64,000 bases of DNA from Dendrolimus kikuchii. Taxonomy: Eukaryota > Arthropoda > Insecta > Lepidoptera > Lasiocampidae. Each line of letters begins with the position of its first letter. Within the stretch, counting starts at the first letter, position 1. Positions 23,207 to 33,775 of the stretch are shown here, piece after piece. The DNA lies in contig CM034415.1 of NCBI GenBank assembly GCA_019925095.2, positions 11,204,833-11,268,832 of the forward strand, read 5' to 3'. The notes under the pieces are model-generated. The model ran no database searches. It was not told where the DNA came from and worked only from the letters and a program-made list of their open reading frames with translations. The translations under genes and the position numbers were made by a program.

Positions 23207-23543
23207 TACTTTTTTTTAAATATGCATAAAAAATACATTAAATCGATAAAAAAAAACATCACACACACTACCATGTATTTGACACACACACGCATTCTCT
23301 TATTTTATTATTCAAGTCAAATGAACAGTGTAGCCTTGGCGAAATCTGGGATTATAGAAGTATTAGTCTTTGACAAGAGAACCTTAATAATGTTCAAACT
23401 TATAATTTAAATTTATTATGGTCGAATTTCGACCACTGGGCGACCACTAGTATATAAAAAATTATATGAAAACAATCAAATTCATATGGAACAGTCCTAA
23501 TTTTATTGTTAAGATTTATGTAATACATACCGATCTGTCGTAA

Positions 23544-24805
23544 TCTATACTTAATATATAAAGCTGAAGAGTTTGTTTGCTTGAACGCGCTAATCTCAGG
23601 AACCACTGGTCTGATTTGAAAAATTATTCCAGTGCTAGATAGCCCATTTATCGAGGAAGGCTATAGGGTATATATCATCACGCTAAGACCAATAGGAGCG
23701 GAGCAGCAATGAAGAATGTTTCAAAATCGGGTTTTTTTCCCTCCTTTGAGAGCTTCCGCTGCGTGCGCTGCGTAAACGGTTAAAGTTTCGCAAAAATCAT
23801 GTGTGACAGAATTGTTCCTCTTTAAGAGTTCTAAAAAAAAGTCCGCGACAGCATATGTCTATCTTTTAAGGTTGGCTCACTATAACCTTTTTTATGCTAA
23901 CCAAATTTGTTCTAAAATAATGCATTAATTGCGAAGGTGTTTTTATCAACATGATATTAATCCTTATCCAAATAGATACGTTATTCATCACAAGTATTTA
24001 ATTTAAAACAACATTGCCATTTACATCATTCGGTTTCGATGAATATCTTAGGAGATATCGCAGTTTTAAAATAACATCGCAGCAAAATGATGATCAAGTA
24101 CTGCGCGCGCATTTATGATGTGCAAGGCCGGCGGGCAGTTGTTAAGATTTAAAAATATTTTCACCTTCTGCGTAAACAAAGTCGCGGGTTCAAGTTAGCG
24201 TTAGCCCAAAGTAACTTCGCCAGGTGGTAGGGCATTTGCCCAGCTGGATGGCTACCACCCCTGGTCTAAAGTATGTCGCCATAACAAACATGAGTTGTGT
24301 TCCAGCATTTGTCCGTGCAGGAACGGAGAAAGAATACAATTTCCTGCGGCCGGGCGGCCTGTCGTAAGAGGCGACTTAACAACCCACAGCCAGGTGGTAG
24401 GGCATTTGCCCGACTGGATGGCTACCACTCCCGGTCTAAAGTATGTCGCCATAAGAACCTTCGAGTTGTGTTCCGGTATTAGTGACCAGGTTCCAGTTTC
24501 CCTTAAGAGAGCAGCAGCGCATTTGTAACACCTTTGGTGTTGCAAATGTCCATAGGCGATGGTAACCGCTTTCCATCAAGTGGGCCATCTGCCTGTCTGC
24601 TGATCTCCTGCAATAAAAAAAAAAATTGTGATCAGGTTCCAGTCTCTCTTAAGAAAGCAGCAGCGCATTTATAACACCTTTGGTGTTGCAAATGTCTGTA
24701 GGCGATAGTAACCGCTTTACATCAAGTGGGCCATCTGTCTATCTGCTGAGCTCCTGCAATAAAAAAAAACTATTCCACACGGACGAAGTCGTAGGCACAA
24801 GCTAG
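23544..24805 (+). mobile_element. Helitron filled with SINE-A copies
   Basis: TCTATACTTAATATATAAAG start after an A; CGAAGTCGTAGGCACAAGCTAG-type end before a T. A reverse fragment of the same family is at 11031-11240. Confidence 0.75.
24219..24769 (+). mobile_element. Three SINE-A copies in tandem inside a Helitron
   Basis: A 5' piece (24219-24307), a full copy (24308-24625) and a 3' half (24629-24769) lie head to tail. The second and third each end in poly(A). All sit inside the Helitron of 23544-24805. Confidence 0.8.
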
Positions 24806-25190
24806 TTATGTTATATTTTCAAAAATGTAGTAATTCGCGAACGACATATTGAACTTCATATAGATAGATCCGTTTAAAACTTTGTTTAATGAACTTGTAC
24901 GAAGATTTCTTAATGAATCCGCCGCCGGATGGCGCTCAGACGCTGCGGAAGTGCAGCCGCCATCTTGGTTCTGAACAGGAAGTGGGTGCACCTAATGATC
25001 TCCTTTGAGAACAGTAACTTGAAAATCTTAAGTTACGTCAAGTTGTATGTTGAACTTGTCTGTAAGAATATACAGCGGCTATCATGAAAGTATATAACTT
25101 TAAGTTAGGGTTGAATTTTTGTGCGCGGACTTGATTGGTTCTGCTTTAAAGAATTTTTAAAATACTTAAGAATAAAATTATTTAATAAAT

Positions 25191-25545
25191 AAAACTACAT
25201 TTTAACGGTTTTAAGCGCGGTAATTTATTTGATTTTTATTAATTTTATCCGTGCAGGAACGGAGAAAGAATACAATTTCCTGCGGCCGGGCGGCTTGTCG
25301 TAAGAGGCGACTAAACAACCCATAGCCAGGTGGTAGGGCATTTGCCCGACGGGATGGCTACCACCCCTGGTCTAGAGCATGCCGCCATAACAACTTTGAG
25401 TTGTGTTCCGGCATTAGTGACCAGGTTCCAGTCTCCCTTAAGAGAGCAGCGGCGCATTTGTAGCACCTTTGGTGTTGCAAATGTCCATAGGCGATGTTAA
25501 CCGCTTTCCATCAGGATGGTCGCCTGCTTATTTGCCGATTTCTCA
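25191..25545 (+). mobile_element. SINE-A preceded by a short dispersed repeat
   Basis: 25191-25242 matches the ACGTTTTAACGGTTTTAAGCG repeat also at 415-548 and 12682-12820. SINE-A starts at 25243. Its 3' end differs from the other copies (CATCAGGATGGTCGCC) and lacks poly(A). Confidence 0.72.
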
Positions 25546-25555
25546 TCTGATGATG

Positions 25556-25835
25556 ATGAAGAAGATCGAAAAAACTTATTTTTAAGATTTATCCACACAT
25601 CGTCCTTTAACCCTTAGATCCCTGAATACCTCAAGTAACAATATCATGGACCTTTATCCCGGTAACTTAAAGTCTTTCAGATCCTCGGAAAATTTGTTAC
25701 TTAAAACTCCTCAGCATACAACTAGCTCTTATGGCAAATCCTTCACAGTCCAAGCAGTTCGTCTTTGGAACGCGCTGCCAGTTAATATCAAGCTAGCCAA
25801 ATCACTGCCTATTTTCAATAGACTTGTGAAGGATT
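25556..25835 (+). mobile_element. LINE RT C-terminal fragment
   Basis: Reads SSYGKSFTVQAVRLWNALPV and NIKLAKSLPIFNRLVKD, cut off by the RTE copy at 25836. Similar endings are at 28748-28866 and 50806-50919. Confidence 0.72.
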
Positions 25836-26541
25836 ATACATACATACATACATAACTTCACGCCAGTTCCCTTGCGGGGTAGGCACGAACAACAGAGCGC
25901 CATTTAGGCCCATTCTTACACACCTCACTTGCTTCTTTGACATTCATAACTCTTGTCATGCACGCTCGTCTGTTCTTAAGGCTCCTGACATCACCCTCCG
26001 CTAGTACACGATCAATTTGATCATGGAAGGTGTGTCGTGGTCTTCCACGACTTCTGCATCCATCCACTTTTGCATTGTATATCTGTTTAGTCATTCTTTC
26101 ATCATGCATTCTTTCCACATGCCCGAACCACCGGAGCATACCTTTCCTTACCTTCACCCCGACACTCTCTTTCAGACCAACTCTCTTTCTTACTTCGGTA
26201 TTACGAACGCGGCCCGCGAGCGTCACTCCGCAAATTTTGCGTAGTGCTCGCATCTCGACCGCGTTTACTCTACTTTCATGCTCTCTCTTCCATACCCAAC
26301 TCTCGCTTCCATACGTGAGCGTAGGTACCAGCACCGCGTTGTGTACGGCGACCTGAGCCTTCTGGCTGAGGTTCTTAGCGCCTAGAAGTTTACCTAACGC
26401 TCCATTTAAACTATTCCCCAAATTCGCTCTTCTTTCTATATCAGCGGTGTACCTTCCATCCCTGCTAAAAGCACATCCAAGATATACAAACTCATTCACT
26501 TGCTCCAGCATAACATCATCGACCATTATCCTTGCATTGCT

Positions 26542-26545
<4 letters not shown>
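25836..26545 (-). mobile_element. RTE-like non-LTR retrotransposon, longest 3' fragment in the window
   Basis: This is the longest of about twenty 5'-truncated copies. The reverse-strand frame 25858-26526 (222 codons) is the end of a reverse-transcriptase ORF: VNEFVYLGCAFSRDGRYTAD, then VLVPTLTYGSESWVWKREH, MLRWFGHVERM and [20 protein letters not shown], ending in YPARELA. Only a few bases separate the stop codon from a (CATA)n tail, as in RTE-clade elements with very short 3' UTRs and microsatellite tails. The 5' end of the copy runs into an (AT)n tract. Confidence 0.85.
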
Positions 26546-26609
<64 letters not shown>

Positions 26610-26616
26610 TATATGA

Positions 26617-26671
<55 letters not shown>

Positions 26672-26672
26672 A
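26546..26672. repeat. (AT)n microsatellite
   Basis: About 125 bp of AT repeats between two RTE fragments of opposite orientation. Confidence 0.95.
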
Positions 26673-26699
26673 TTTAATATAAGTATTCTTTTTAGACTA

Positions 26700-26793
26700 A
26701 GAATGACTAAACAGATATACAATGCAAAAGTGGATGGATGCAGAAGTCGTGGAAGGCCATGACACACCTTCCATGATCAAATTGATCGTGTAC
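26700..26793 (+). mobile_element. Internal RTE-like fragment interrupted by the Tc1/mariner element
   Basis: It reads from [13 protein letters not shown] to DRVL and stops at the TA where the transposon sits. The expected continuation is not found beyond the transposon. Confidence 0.78.
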
Positions 26794-26795
26794 TA

Positions 26796-28053
26796 TAGAA
26801 CTTTAAGTTGCAATAAAACAACGATGGATTATTCGATTGACATGAATTTTATTTATCCGAAAGATAATCTTGTGGCATTACATTTTAAATATGATTTCTG
26901 GCATATGACTGCCACGGCTGGCGCGGATGTAGTTCAATCTGAACGTCCAATTTTCGATGACTTTTTCCAACATTTGTGGCCGTATATCGGCAATAACACG
27001 GCGAATGTTGTCTTCCAAATGGTCAAGCGTTTGTGGCTTATCCGCATAGACCAATGACTTTACATAGCCCCACAGAAAGTAGTCTAGCGGTGTTAAATCA
27101 CAAGATCTTGGAGGCCAATTCACAGGTCCAAAACGTGAAATTAGGCGGTCACCAAACGTGTCTTTCAATAAATCGATTGTGGCACGAGCTGTGTGACATG
27201 TTGCGCCGTCTTGTTGAAACCACATCTCCTGGACATCATGGTTATTTAATTCAGGAATGAAAAAGGTAATAATCATGGCTCTATACCGATCACCATTGAC
27301 TGTAACGTTCTGGCCATCATCGTTTTTGAAGAAGTACGGACCAATGATTCCACCAGCCCATAAAGCGCACCAAACAGTCAGTTTTTCTGGATGTAACGGT
27401 GTTTCGACATACACTTGAGGATTAGCTTCACTCCAAATGCGGCAGTTTTGTTTGTTGACGTGGCCATGCAACCAGAAGTGCGCTTCATCGCTAAACAAAA
27501 TTCGCTTATGAAAATCGGGAACAGCGACAATCTCGTTTTGGGCCCATTCCACGAATTTACGCCTTACTTGATGATCGTTTGGCTTCAATTCTTGCACGAG
27601 TTGGATTTTGTAAGCACGCAAACCAAGATCCTTCCGCAAAATCTTCCATAAAGTGGATGGACACAGATCCAATTCCTGTGCTCGATGGCGGATGGACTCA
27701 TTCGGGTCTTCCTCAATGCTACGCTCTACAGCAGCAATAGCTTCTTCTGTACGCACCGTACGGCGTCTCTGGGGATGCGAGTTATCAATAAGAGTAAACG
27801 TGGTGCGAAAACGTTCTATGGTTAATCGAATTAACTGCTCTGATGGACGATTTTGTCGACGATAAAATGGACGTAGTGCGCGATACGTATTCCGCACAGA
27901 ACCATTATTTTCGAAATAAAATTGCACTATTTGCAAGCGTTGTTCAGGCGTGAGTCTATTCATGATGAATTGCCAAACCAAACTGAGAATAAATCACTTG
28001 ACAGCTGTTAAATCGGTCGCCATCTTGAACAGTAATGCCAACTTAAAGTTCTA
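26796..28053 (-). mobile_element. Full-length DD41D-type Tc1/mariner element with TIRs
   Basis: The 1,258-bp element is bounded by TAGAACTTTAAGTTG at the left and its inverse at the right, and both ends are followed by the TA dinucleotide target (26794-26795 and 28054-28055). The transposase occupies most of it. The left flank is an RTE fragment that breaks exactly at the TA of its GTACTAGCAG stretch. The right flank is not the continuation of that RTE but another repeat, so one flank was rearranged after insertion or the RTE was already truncated there. Confidence 0.9.
26878..27981 (-). CDS. Tc1/mariner-superfamily transposase (DD41D-type)
   Basis: A 367-codon frame without stops encodes a cut-and-paste transposase. 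The N-terminal ~150 residues are helix-turn-helix-like (LTPEQRLQIVQFYFENNGSV; a second region around LCPSTLWKILRKDLGL). The catalytic acidic residues are visible in ILFSDEAHFWL, WFQQDGATCHTA and TPLDYFLWG. There are 92 residues between the first two Asp and 41 between the second Asp and the Asp of PLDYFLWG, which places it in the DD41D group (rosa/VS-like) rather than DD34D mariner. The second Met (residue 7, MNRLTPEQR) is an equally likely start. The frame looks intact and the terminal inverted repeats are present, so it may be young; activity cannot be judged. Confidence 0.88.
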   Translation of the reverse strand: MVWQFIMNRLTPEQRLQIVQFYFENNGSVRNTYRALRPFYRRQNRPSEQLIRLTIERFRTTFTLIDNSHPQRRRTVRTEEAIAAVERSIEEDPNESIRHRAQELDLCPSTLWKILRKDLGLRAYKIQLVQELKPNDHQVRRKFVEWAQNEIVAVPDFHKRILFSDEAHFWLHGHVNKQNCRIWSEANPQVYVETPLHPEKLTVWCALWAGGIIGPYFFKNDDGQNVTVNGDRYRAMIITFFIPELNNHDVQEMWFQQDGATCHTARATIDLLKDTFGDRLISRFGPVNWPPRSCDLTPLDYFLWGYVKSLVYADKPQTLDHLEDNIRRVIADIRPQMLEKVIENWTFRLNYIRASRGSHMPEIIFKM

Positions 28054-28059
28054 TACCTC

Positions 28060-28747
28060 TATAAGCAAGTTAAATTTGACCAAGTTCCCGGTTTCCGATT
28101 GAGTTGAAATTTTGCACGCATTTGTATATTGCGTGACAATGCAATAATATGGTACCGCTGAGCTGATCTGATGATGGAGTCGGAAGGTGGCCACAGGAAC
28201 TCCTGTACTAAACAAGATAGACCCGTCGTGTTTGGGCTCGTTTCACTTGTCGTGGCTAGCACTCTGCTGCTACATGATATGCAGGATCTCAAAAGCTTGT
28301 GTTTAAAAACCTTTTTAAAAAAGCTTACTTTTACATAACGTTCCATTTTATCATAACAGTGTATTTAATTCTTTTTTCAAAGTTTCCACGGAGAAGGGAA
28401 TTAAATCACTAAATAATTACTAAAAAATGAAAAATAAATAATAGTTAAAAAAAAAATATACGCTTTTCTAGAAAATCCAACTAAAAAATATAAAATAAAT
28501 TTGAATTAAAAATAGTGTAAGAAAAAATGATTTTATTGTAAAAAAAGCGTGGGGTGCTTTCCAGGATATTATCAAAATAACCCTTCTACTCATATCTGTT
28601 CATAAAATATTTATAACTATTGATACCATGCACCCCACGCTTTCTTACAATAAAATCATTTTTTCTTACACAATTTTTATTAAAATTTATTTTCTATTTT
28701 TTAGTTGGATTTTTAATAAAAGCGTATCTTTTTAGTTTTTTTTAAAC
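28060..28747 (+). repeat. Repeat D with a long palindrome
   Basis: CAAGTTAAATTTGACCAAGT to CGTTCCATTTTATCATAAC, then ~115-bp inverted arms (about 28441-28557 and 28630-28747) separated by ~72 bp; the arm tips are GTGGGGTGC and GCACCCCAC. A second copy with the palindrome is at 51655-52435 and a copy without it at 37560-37845. Confidence 0.75.
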
Positions 28748-28900
28748 TATTATTTGTCAGAAATCTTTTACTGTGCGGGCTGTAATATTGTGGGATGTAT
28801 TACCAATGAACATCAGAAATGTTAAGTCACTTACATCTTTTAATAAACTCCTCAAATATCGCTAAATAAATTTGTAAACAGTAATTTATGTATGTATATG
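28748..28900 (+). mobile_element. LINE RT C-terminal fragment
   Basis: Reads QKSFTVRAVILWDVLPMNIR then NVKSLTSFNKLLKYR, stop, and a short AT-rich 3' end. Confidence 0.68.
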
Positions 28901-28909
28901 TAATATATA

Positions 28910-29359
28910 TCTATATATATAAGAAAGTCGTGTTAGTTACACTATTTATAACTCAATAACAGCCATATATACTGATTTGGCTGAAAATTGGTGGGGAGGT
29001 AGCTTAGAACCAGGAGACGGACATAGGATACTTTTTATCCCATTGGAACCGGCAGGTGGTGCTGAGATCGGGTTCTAGAATCCTCCTAGTCACTTGGACC
29101 GATTTTGGTGATTTTGTTTTTGTGTGTTTAAGTGGGTTCCCGGGTGGTTTAGATTCGCAATTAGAACCGGTAGGTGGCGCTGAGATCAGGTTCTAGAATC
29201 CTCTTAATCATCTGGAGCGATTTTGGTGATTTTGTTTTTGTGTGTTTGAGTGGGTTCCCGGATGGTTTAAACTCACAATTGGAACCGGTAGGTGGCGCTG
29301 GGATCGGGTCCTAGATTTTTATTTTTTCAGAGCTCGACAACGTCTGCCGGGGCCGCTAG
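28910..29359 (+). mobile_element. Helitron, 450 bp
   Basis: TCTATATATATAAGAAAG after A; CTGCCGGGGCCGCTAG before T. It contains two of the ~118-bp internal units, against about ten in the copy at 32442. Confidence 0.83.
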
Positions 29360-29412
29360 TCTGTATATACATATGTATGTGTATTTTTGTTTACTATTAA
29401 TATATGTATATA

Positions 29413-29673
29413 TTTTATCCGCGCAGGAACGGAGAAAGAATACAATTTCCTGCGTTGGGGCGGCCTGTCGTAAGAGGCGACTTAACAACCCACAGCCAGG
29501 TGGTAGGGCATTTGCCCCACTGGATGGCTACCACCCCTGGTTTAGAGTATGTCGCCATAACAACCTTGAGTGTTGTGTTCCGGCATTCGTGACCAGGTTC
29601 CCGTTTCCCTTAAGAGAGCAGCAGCGCATTTGTAGCAACTTTGGTGTTGCAAATGTCCATAGCGATGGTAACC
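29413..29673 (+). mobile_element. SINE-A, 3'-truncated
   Basis: It starts TTTTATCCGCGCAGG and stops at CCATAGCGATGGTAACC without poly(A). Repeat K follows immediately. Confidence 0.75.
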
Positions 29674-29675
29674 AA

Positions 29676-30005
29676 ACAAACCAAGACACATAAAGAGCCT
29701 AAAAATTAATAACCCAGACATAGAAAAGAAAAAACCAACACACATGGCACTAGATAGGACTATATATAAGTATAGATATAAGGCCCACACTGCACATGCA
29801 CTTCCTCACAACACCAGCATGTAACAGATACACTCTACATTAGTATAAGTTTAGTATTAAACATAGGATAAATTAATATAATAAGTTAATCTTAAGGTAC
29901 ACCATAATGTCACACGGTAACAAAAATAAACAATAAACGTGTATGGACTCTAAAATTTTTCATAGAAATTAAGTAGTAAAAAAAGGTACGGAACTCAAGT
30001 CCGTA
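29676..30005 (-). repeat. Repeat K, reverse copy
   Basis: CAAACCAAGACACATAAAGA to GGTACGGAACTCAAGTCC; follows a SINE-A break directly. Confidence 0.75.
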
Positions 30006-30010
30006 GATAT

Positions 30011-30463
30011 ACATACATACATACATACATAACTTCACGCCAGTTCCCTTGCGGGGTAGGCACGAACAACAGAGCGCCATTTAGGCCCATTCTTACACAC
30101 CTCACTTGCTTCTTTGACATTCATAACTCTTGTCATGCACACTCGTCTGTTCTTAAGGCTCCTGACATCACCCTCTGCTAGTACACGATCAATTTGATCA
30201 TGGAAGGTGTGTCGTGGCCTTCCACGACTTCTGCATCCATCCACTTTTGCATTGTATATCTGTTTAGTCATTCTTTCCACATGCCCGAACCACCGGAGCA
30301 TTCCTTTCCTTACCAACTCTCTTTCTTACTTCGGTATGACGAACGCGGTCCGCGAGCGTCACTCCGCAGATGTTGCGCAGTGCTCGCATCTCGACCGCGT
30401 TTACTCTACTTTCATGCTCTCTCTTCCATACCCAACTCTCGCTTCCATACGTGAGCGTAGGTA
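30011..30463 (-). mobile_element. RTE-like 3' fragment with target duplication
   Basis: CGTAGATAT flanks it at 30002-30010 and 30464-30472. A ~20-bp deletion removes part of the KESVGVK region, so the frame is broken. Confidence 0.83.
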
Positions 30464-30491
30464 CGTAGATATGTTAATAATAATAAAAAAA

Positions 30492-30561
30492 AGCGATGGT
30501 AACCGCTTTCCACCAAGTGGGCCGTCTGCCTGTCTGCTGATCTCCTGCAATAAAAAAAAAT
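30492..30561 (+). mobile_element. SINE-A 3' tail
   Basis: The last ~70 bp (GCGATGGTAACCGC to poly(A)) lie close to the RTE copy of 30011-30463. Confidence 0.72.
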
Positions 30562-30688
30562 GATTCTATTTAGTCCCTGGTGGGAAAATAAATGCACCAT
30601 TTGATTATGGGTGGTTATGGACTGTATAATAAGTTGGTTTAATATTGACAGTAGAAGGAACTCACCGTATGATGCTGCTCTTGGTTCT

Positions 30689-31130
30689 CTTTTTTTTTAT
30701 TGGACTTGACTTTATGTTGTTGGTCCGAAGACCTTACAACTTTACAGGGGTCTTTGGGGCGAATGCCTTCGCGAAGCGAAGGCTCCCGAGCCCGGGGGGG
30801 CAACTTGCTCGAGGGAGCTCCCTAAGGAGTTTTACCTCGGCTGGACTGTTGCCATGAATGGGGAATGAATTTAATGATGCCCACCATAGGGCGACACAAA
30901 ATACTAATTGAGAACGGGCGACGAGTAATATAAAGCCCGAAGGGAAGGATCACGGCGGGCCGGGATCGGTGGTTTGCGGTGGCCTACGCTATCTTACTGC
31001 CGTTTCGCAACGTGTTATGGCTGGGAGAGAAGAAACGGCGAAAGAAACTTCCCAGCAACACGCCTAGTCTATCCTGTGGGGGGATTTGGTTCTCTTCTTC
31101 AGCCCTAGTGACAGGTCCGACGAGTTTTTA
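30689..31130 (-). mobile_element. 3' UTR of a related jockey-like LINE
   Basis: T-rich start, then CGTTTCGCAACGTGTTATGG and CAGCAACACGCCTAGTCTAT, the same 3' UTR blocks as the two jockey-like copies but otherwise different. It contains the small hairpin GCCTTCGC-GAA-GCGAAGGC. Confidence 0.65.
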
Positions 31131-31537
31131 ATTTATTTATATTGTTACGAGCTACACAGGACTCGAATTAAAAATGCCGTTGGAAGTGATTCCAAGTGTG
31201 ATAGAGTTTATTAGAACTATACAAACTTTGACCCGCTATTATGAATATTATCCGGATAAAGTGATTAATTTATCACATTGTCTAGTCAATTTTGCTATTA
31301 TATACAATGACCAGTCATTATGTATAATAGCTATTTCATCACTATGACTGTAACATATACATAACCACAGTATGTAAGGGAGTAAACATGACTCGACTCC
31401 CTTACACACAATTTGTTTTTATGTCTGTGACAAAACATGGTAAAGCTTTCCAAGCCACATTATATGGCTGAAAGAATGTTTTTAACTGTCTTAAGAGGAT
31501 GGGAAGGACGGATAGGTTTTATAATGAATAATGGTAT

Positions 31538-31783
31538 TGTTACGTGCGAGCGGGGGTCGCACTAGCGGTGTTTAACTCCTGAGTGATTAACTCAAAAGAT
31601 ATATATCCGACGCGAAGAGTGATTAGATCTGTGTATCACTTGCGTTCAAAATGTGTCTTTATATCTTTAACTCTTTAATTCATTCCTGTTCCACGCGATG
31701 ACACATGATGATCCGAATGAGAAGAAACTAGAAAGAAAAGAGGAAGAATAATTAGCCCACGCAAGCCAAAATAAATCGTAACA
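31538..31783 (+). mobile_element. Small LTR-like block
   Basis: TGTTACGTGCGAGCGGGGGT to AAATCGTAACA, inverted TGTTACG/CGTAACA ends. The target duplication is weak (GTAT versus CTAT). Confidence 0.55.
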
Positions 31784-31968
31784 CTATAGTTTTATGGTGT
31801 CATTTTGTTTTAATGTAATTAATTTTATTATATTTTTTCACTCTATTTGTTTATATTTTTGTTCATATCAGTTTCTCAGTATTCAGTATGTCACTCACAG
31901 ATAATAACTCATCTTGTCAGCGATTGACACTGACACTATTCACTGTAAAGATAAAGAGTTAAAGATAT

Positions 31969-32017
31969 AAAAGAGTGATATATATCTTTGTATCCAAAAG
32001 ATATATATCACTCTTTT
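31969..32017. other. Perfect 21-bp-stem hairpin
   Basis: AAAAGAGTGATATATATCTTT pairs with its exact inverse across the 7-nt loop GTATCCA. Confidence 0.85.
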
Positions 32018-32039
32018 CTTCTTGGTGAGTGCTTTTTCC

Positions 32040-32400
32040 CATGAATATTATACAGCCGTACGTGATTCTTGTCTGCAGGGTAGAGTAAAGTGGTTTTTTT
32101 TTATGAATTCGTATATATTCTTTGTATGTTTCGGGAAACGTTTGTGACATCAATTATTGCACAGCGCCATCTATTGGCTTGTAAGTGTTTCACTACATCC
32201 CTTCACGCACAACTTACTAACGACGCTCTGCCCCGACGACGAGATCACTCACAATACCGTCGCCGATATTGCGTAGACCCCTCCTCCTAATACAGTGCTC
32301 ACCCCCGAATTTGGCGCGCGTAGCTCGCTTCTGGATCTCCTCTTAAACTCTGCTAAACTCCTTCACTGAACTGCCTACTAAACTTTTCATTAAACCTCGC
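32040..32400 (+). mobile_element. LTR fragment of the 6095 family
   Basis: Shares GTACGTGATTCTTGTCTGCA, CACCCCCGAATTTGGCGCGC and GTAGCTCGCTTCTGG with 6095-6705; diverged and incomplete. Confidence 0.6.
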
Positions 32401-32441
32401 AGGGGAATGCTCGTCAGTCAGGGAGGCAGTATTATAACGTA

Positions 32442-33715
32442 CTAGCGGCCCCGGCAGACGTTGTCCTGCCTTGAAAAATAAAAATCTAGGATCCGATCCC
32501 AGCGCCACCTACCGGTTCTAATTGCGAATCTAAACCATCCGGGAACCCAGTCAAACACACAAAAACAAAATCACCAAAATCGCTCTAGGTGATTAGGAGG
32601 ATTCTAGAACCCGATCTCACCGCCACCTACCCGCTCTAATTGTGAATCTAAACCATCCGGAAACCCACTCAAACACACAAAAACAAAATCACCAAAATCG
32701 CTCCAGGTGATTAGGAGGATTCTAGAACCCGATCTCACCGCCACCTACCTGTTCTAATTATGAATCTAAAACATCCGGGAACCCACTCAAACACACAAAA
32801 ACAAAATCACCAAAATCGCTCCAGGTGATTAGGAGGATTCTAGAACCCGATATCAGCGCCACCTACCTGTTCTAATTGTGAATCTAAACCATCCGGAAAC
32901 CCACTGAAACACACAAAAACAAAATCACCAAAATCGCTCTAGGTGATTAGGAGGATTCTAGAACCCGATCTCACCGCCACCTACCCGCTCTAATTGTGAA
33001 TCTAAACCATCCGGGAACCCACTCAAACACACAAAAACAAAATCACCAAAATCGCTCCAGGTGATTAGGAGGATTCTAGAACCCGATATCAGCGCCACCT
33101 ACCTGTTCTAATTGTGAATCTAAACCATCCGGAAACCCACTCAAACACACAAAAACAAAATCACCAAAATCGCTCTAGGTGATTAGGAGGATTCTAGAAC
33201 CCGATTTCACCGCCACCTACCCGCTCTAATTGTGAATCTAAACCATCCGGAAACCCACTCAAACACACAAAAACAAAATCACCAAAATCGCTCCAGGTGA
33301 TTAGGAGGATTCTAGAACCCGATCTCACCGCCACCTACCCGCTCTAATTGTGAATCTAAACCATCCGGGAACCCACTCAAACACACAAAAACAAAATCAC
33401 CAAAATCGCTCCAGGTGATTAGGAGGATTCCAGAACCCGATCTCACCGCCACCTACCCGTTCTAATTGTGAATCTAAACCCACCGGGAACCCACTCAAAC
33501 ACACAAAAACAAAATCACCAAAATCGCTCCAGGTGATTAGGAGGATTCTAGAACCCGATCTCAGCGCCACCTCCCGGTTCCAACGGGATAAAAAGTATCC
33601 TATGTCCGTCTCCTGCTCCTAAGCTACCTCCCCACCAATTTTCAGCCCAATTCGGTACAGCCGTTCTTGAGTTATAAATAGTGTAGCTAACACGACTTTC
33701 TTTTATATATATAGA
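32442..33715 (-). mobile_element. Helitron expanded by an internal ~118-bp tandem array
   Basis: CTAGCGGCCCCGGCAGACG at the left and TATATATATAGA at the right give the same ends as 28910-29359 in inverse orientation. Inside, about ten units repeat ACTCAAACACACAAAAACAA and GATTAGGAGGATTCTAGAAC. Alternating unit types (CACCTACCCG and CACCTACCTG) suggest higher-order duplication. Confidence 0.85.
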
Positions 33716-33775
33716 TTACTCAAAATCGAAGCATAATTGTTACGTTGCAGGGGAATGCACGCGGTAAGGGCATGT

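Larger units (their letters stand above)
22530..23455 (+). repeat. Repeat L, forward copy with insertions
   Basis: Outer blocks (TTGCACTGACGGAGGAGTAT; GTAGCCTTGGCGAAATCTGG; TGGTCGAATTTCGACCACTG) match, in inverse order, 53270-53610. An RTE tail (22999-23206) and the hairpin at 22791-22861 lie inside. Confidence 0.65.

Noticed and set aside
25858..26526. 222-codon frame as a host gene
   Set aside because: It is the reverse-transcriptase C-terminus of the RTE-like element, present about twenty times in the window with microsatellite tails.
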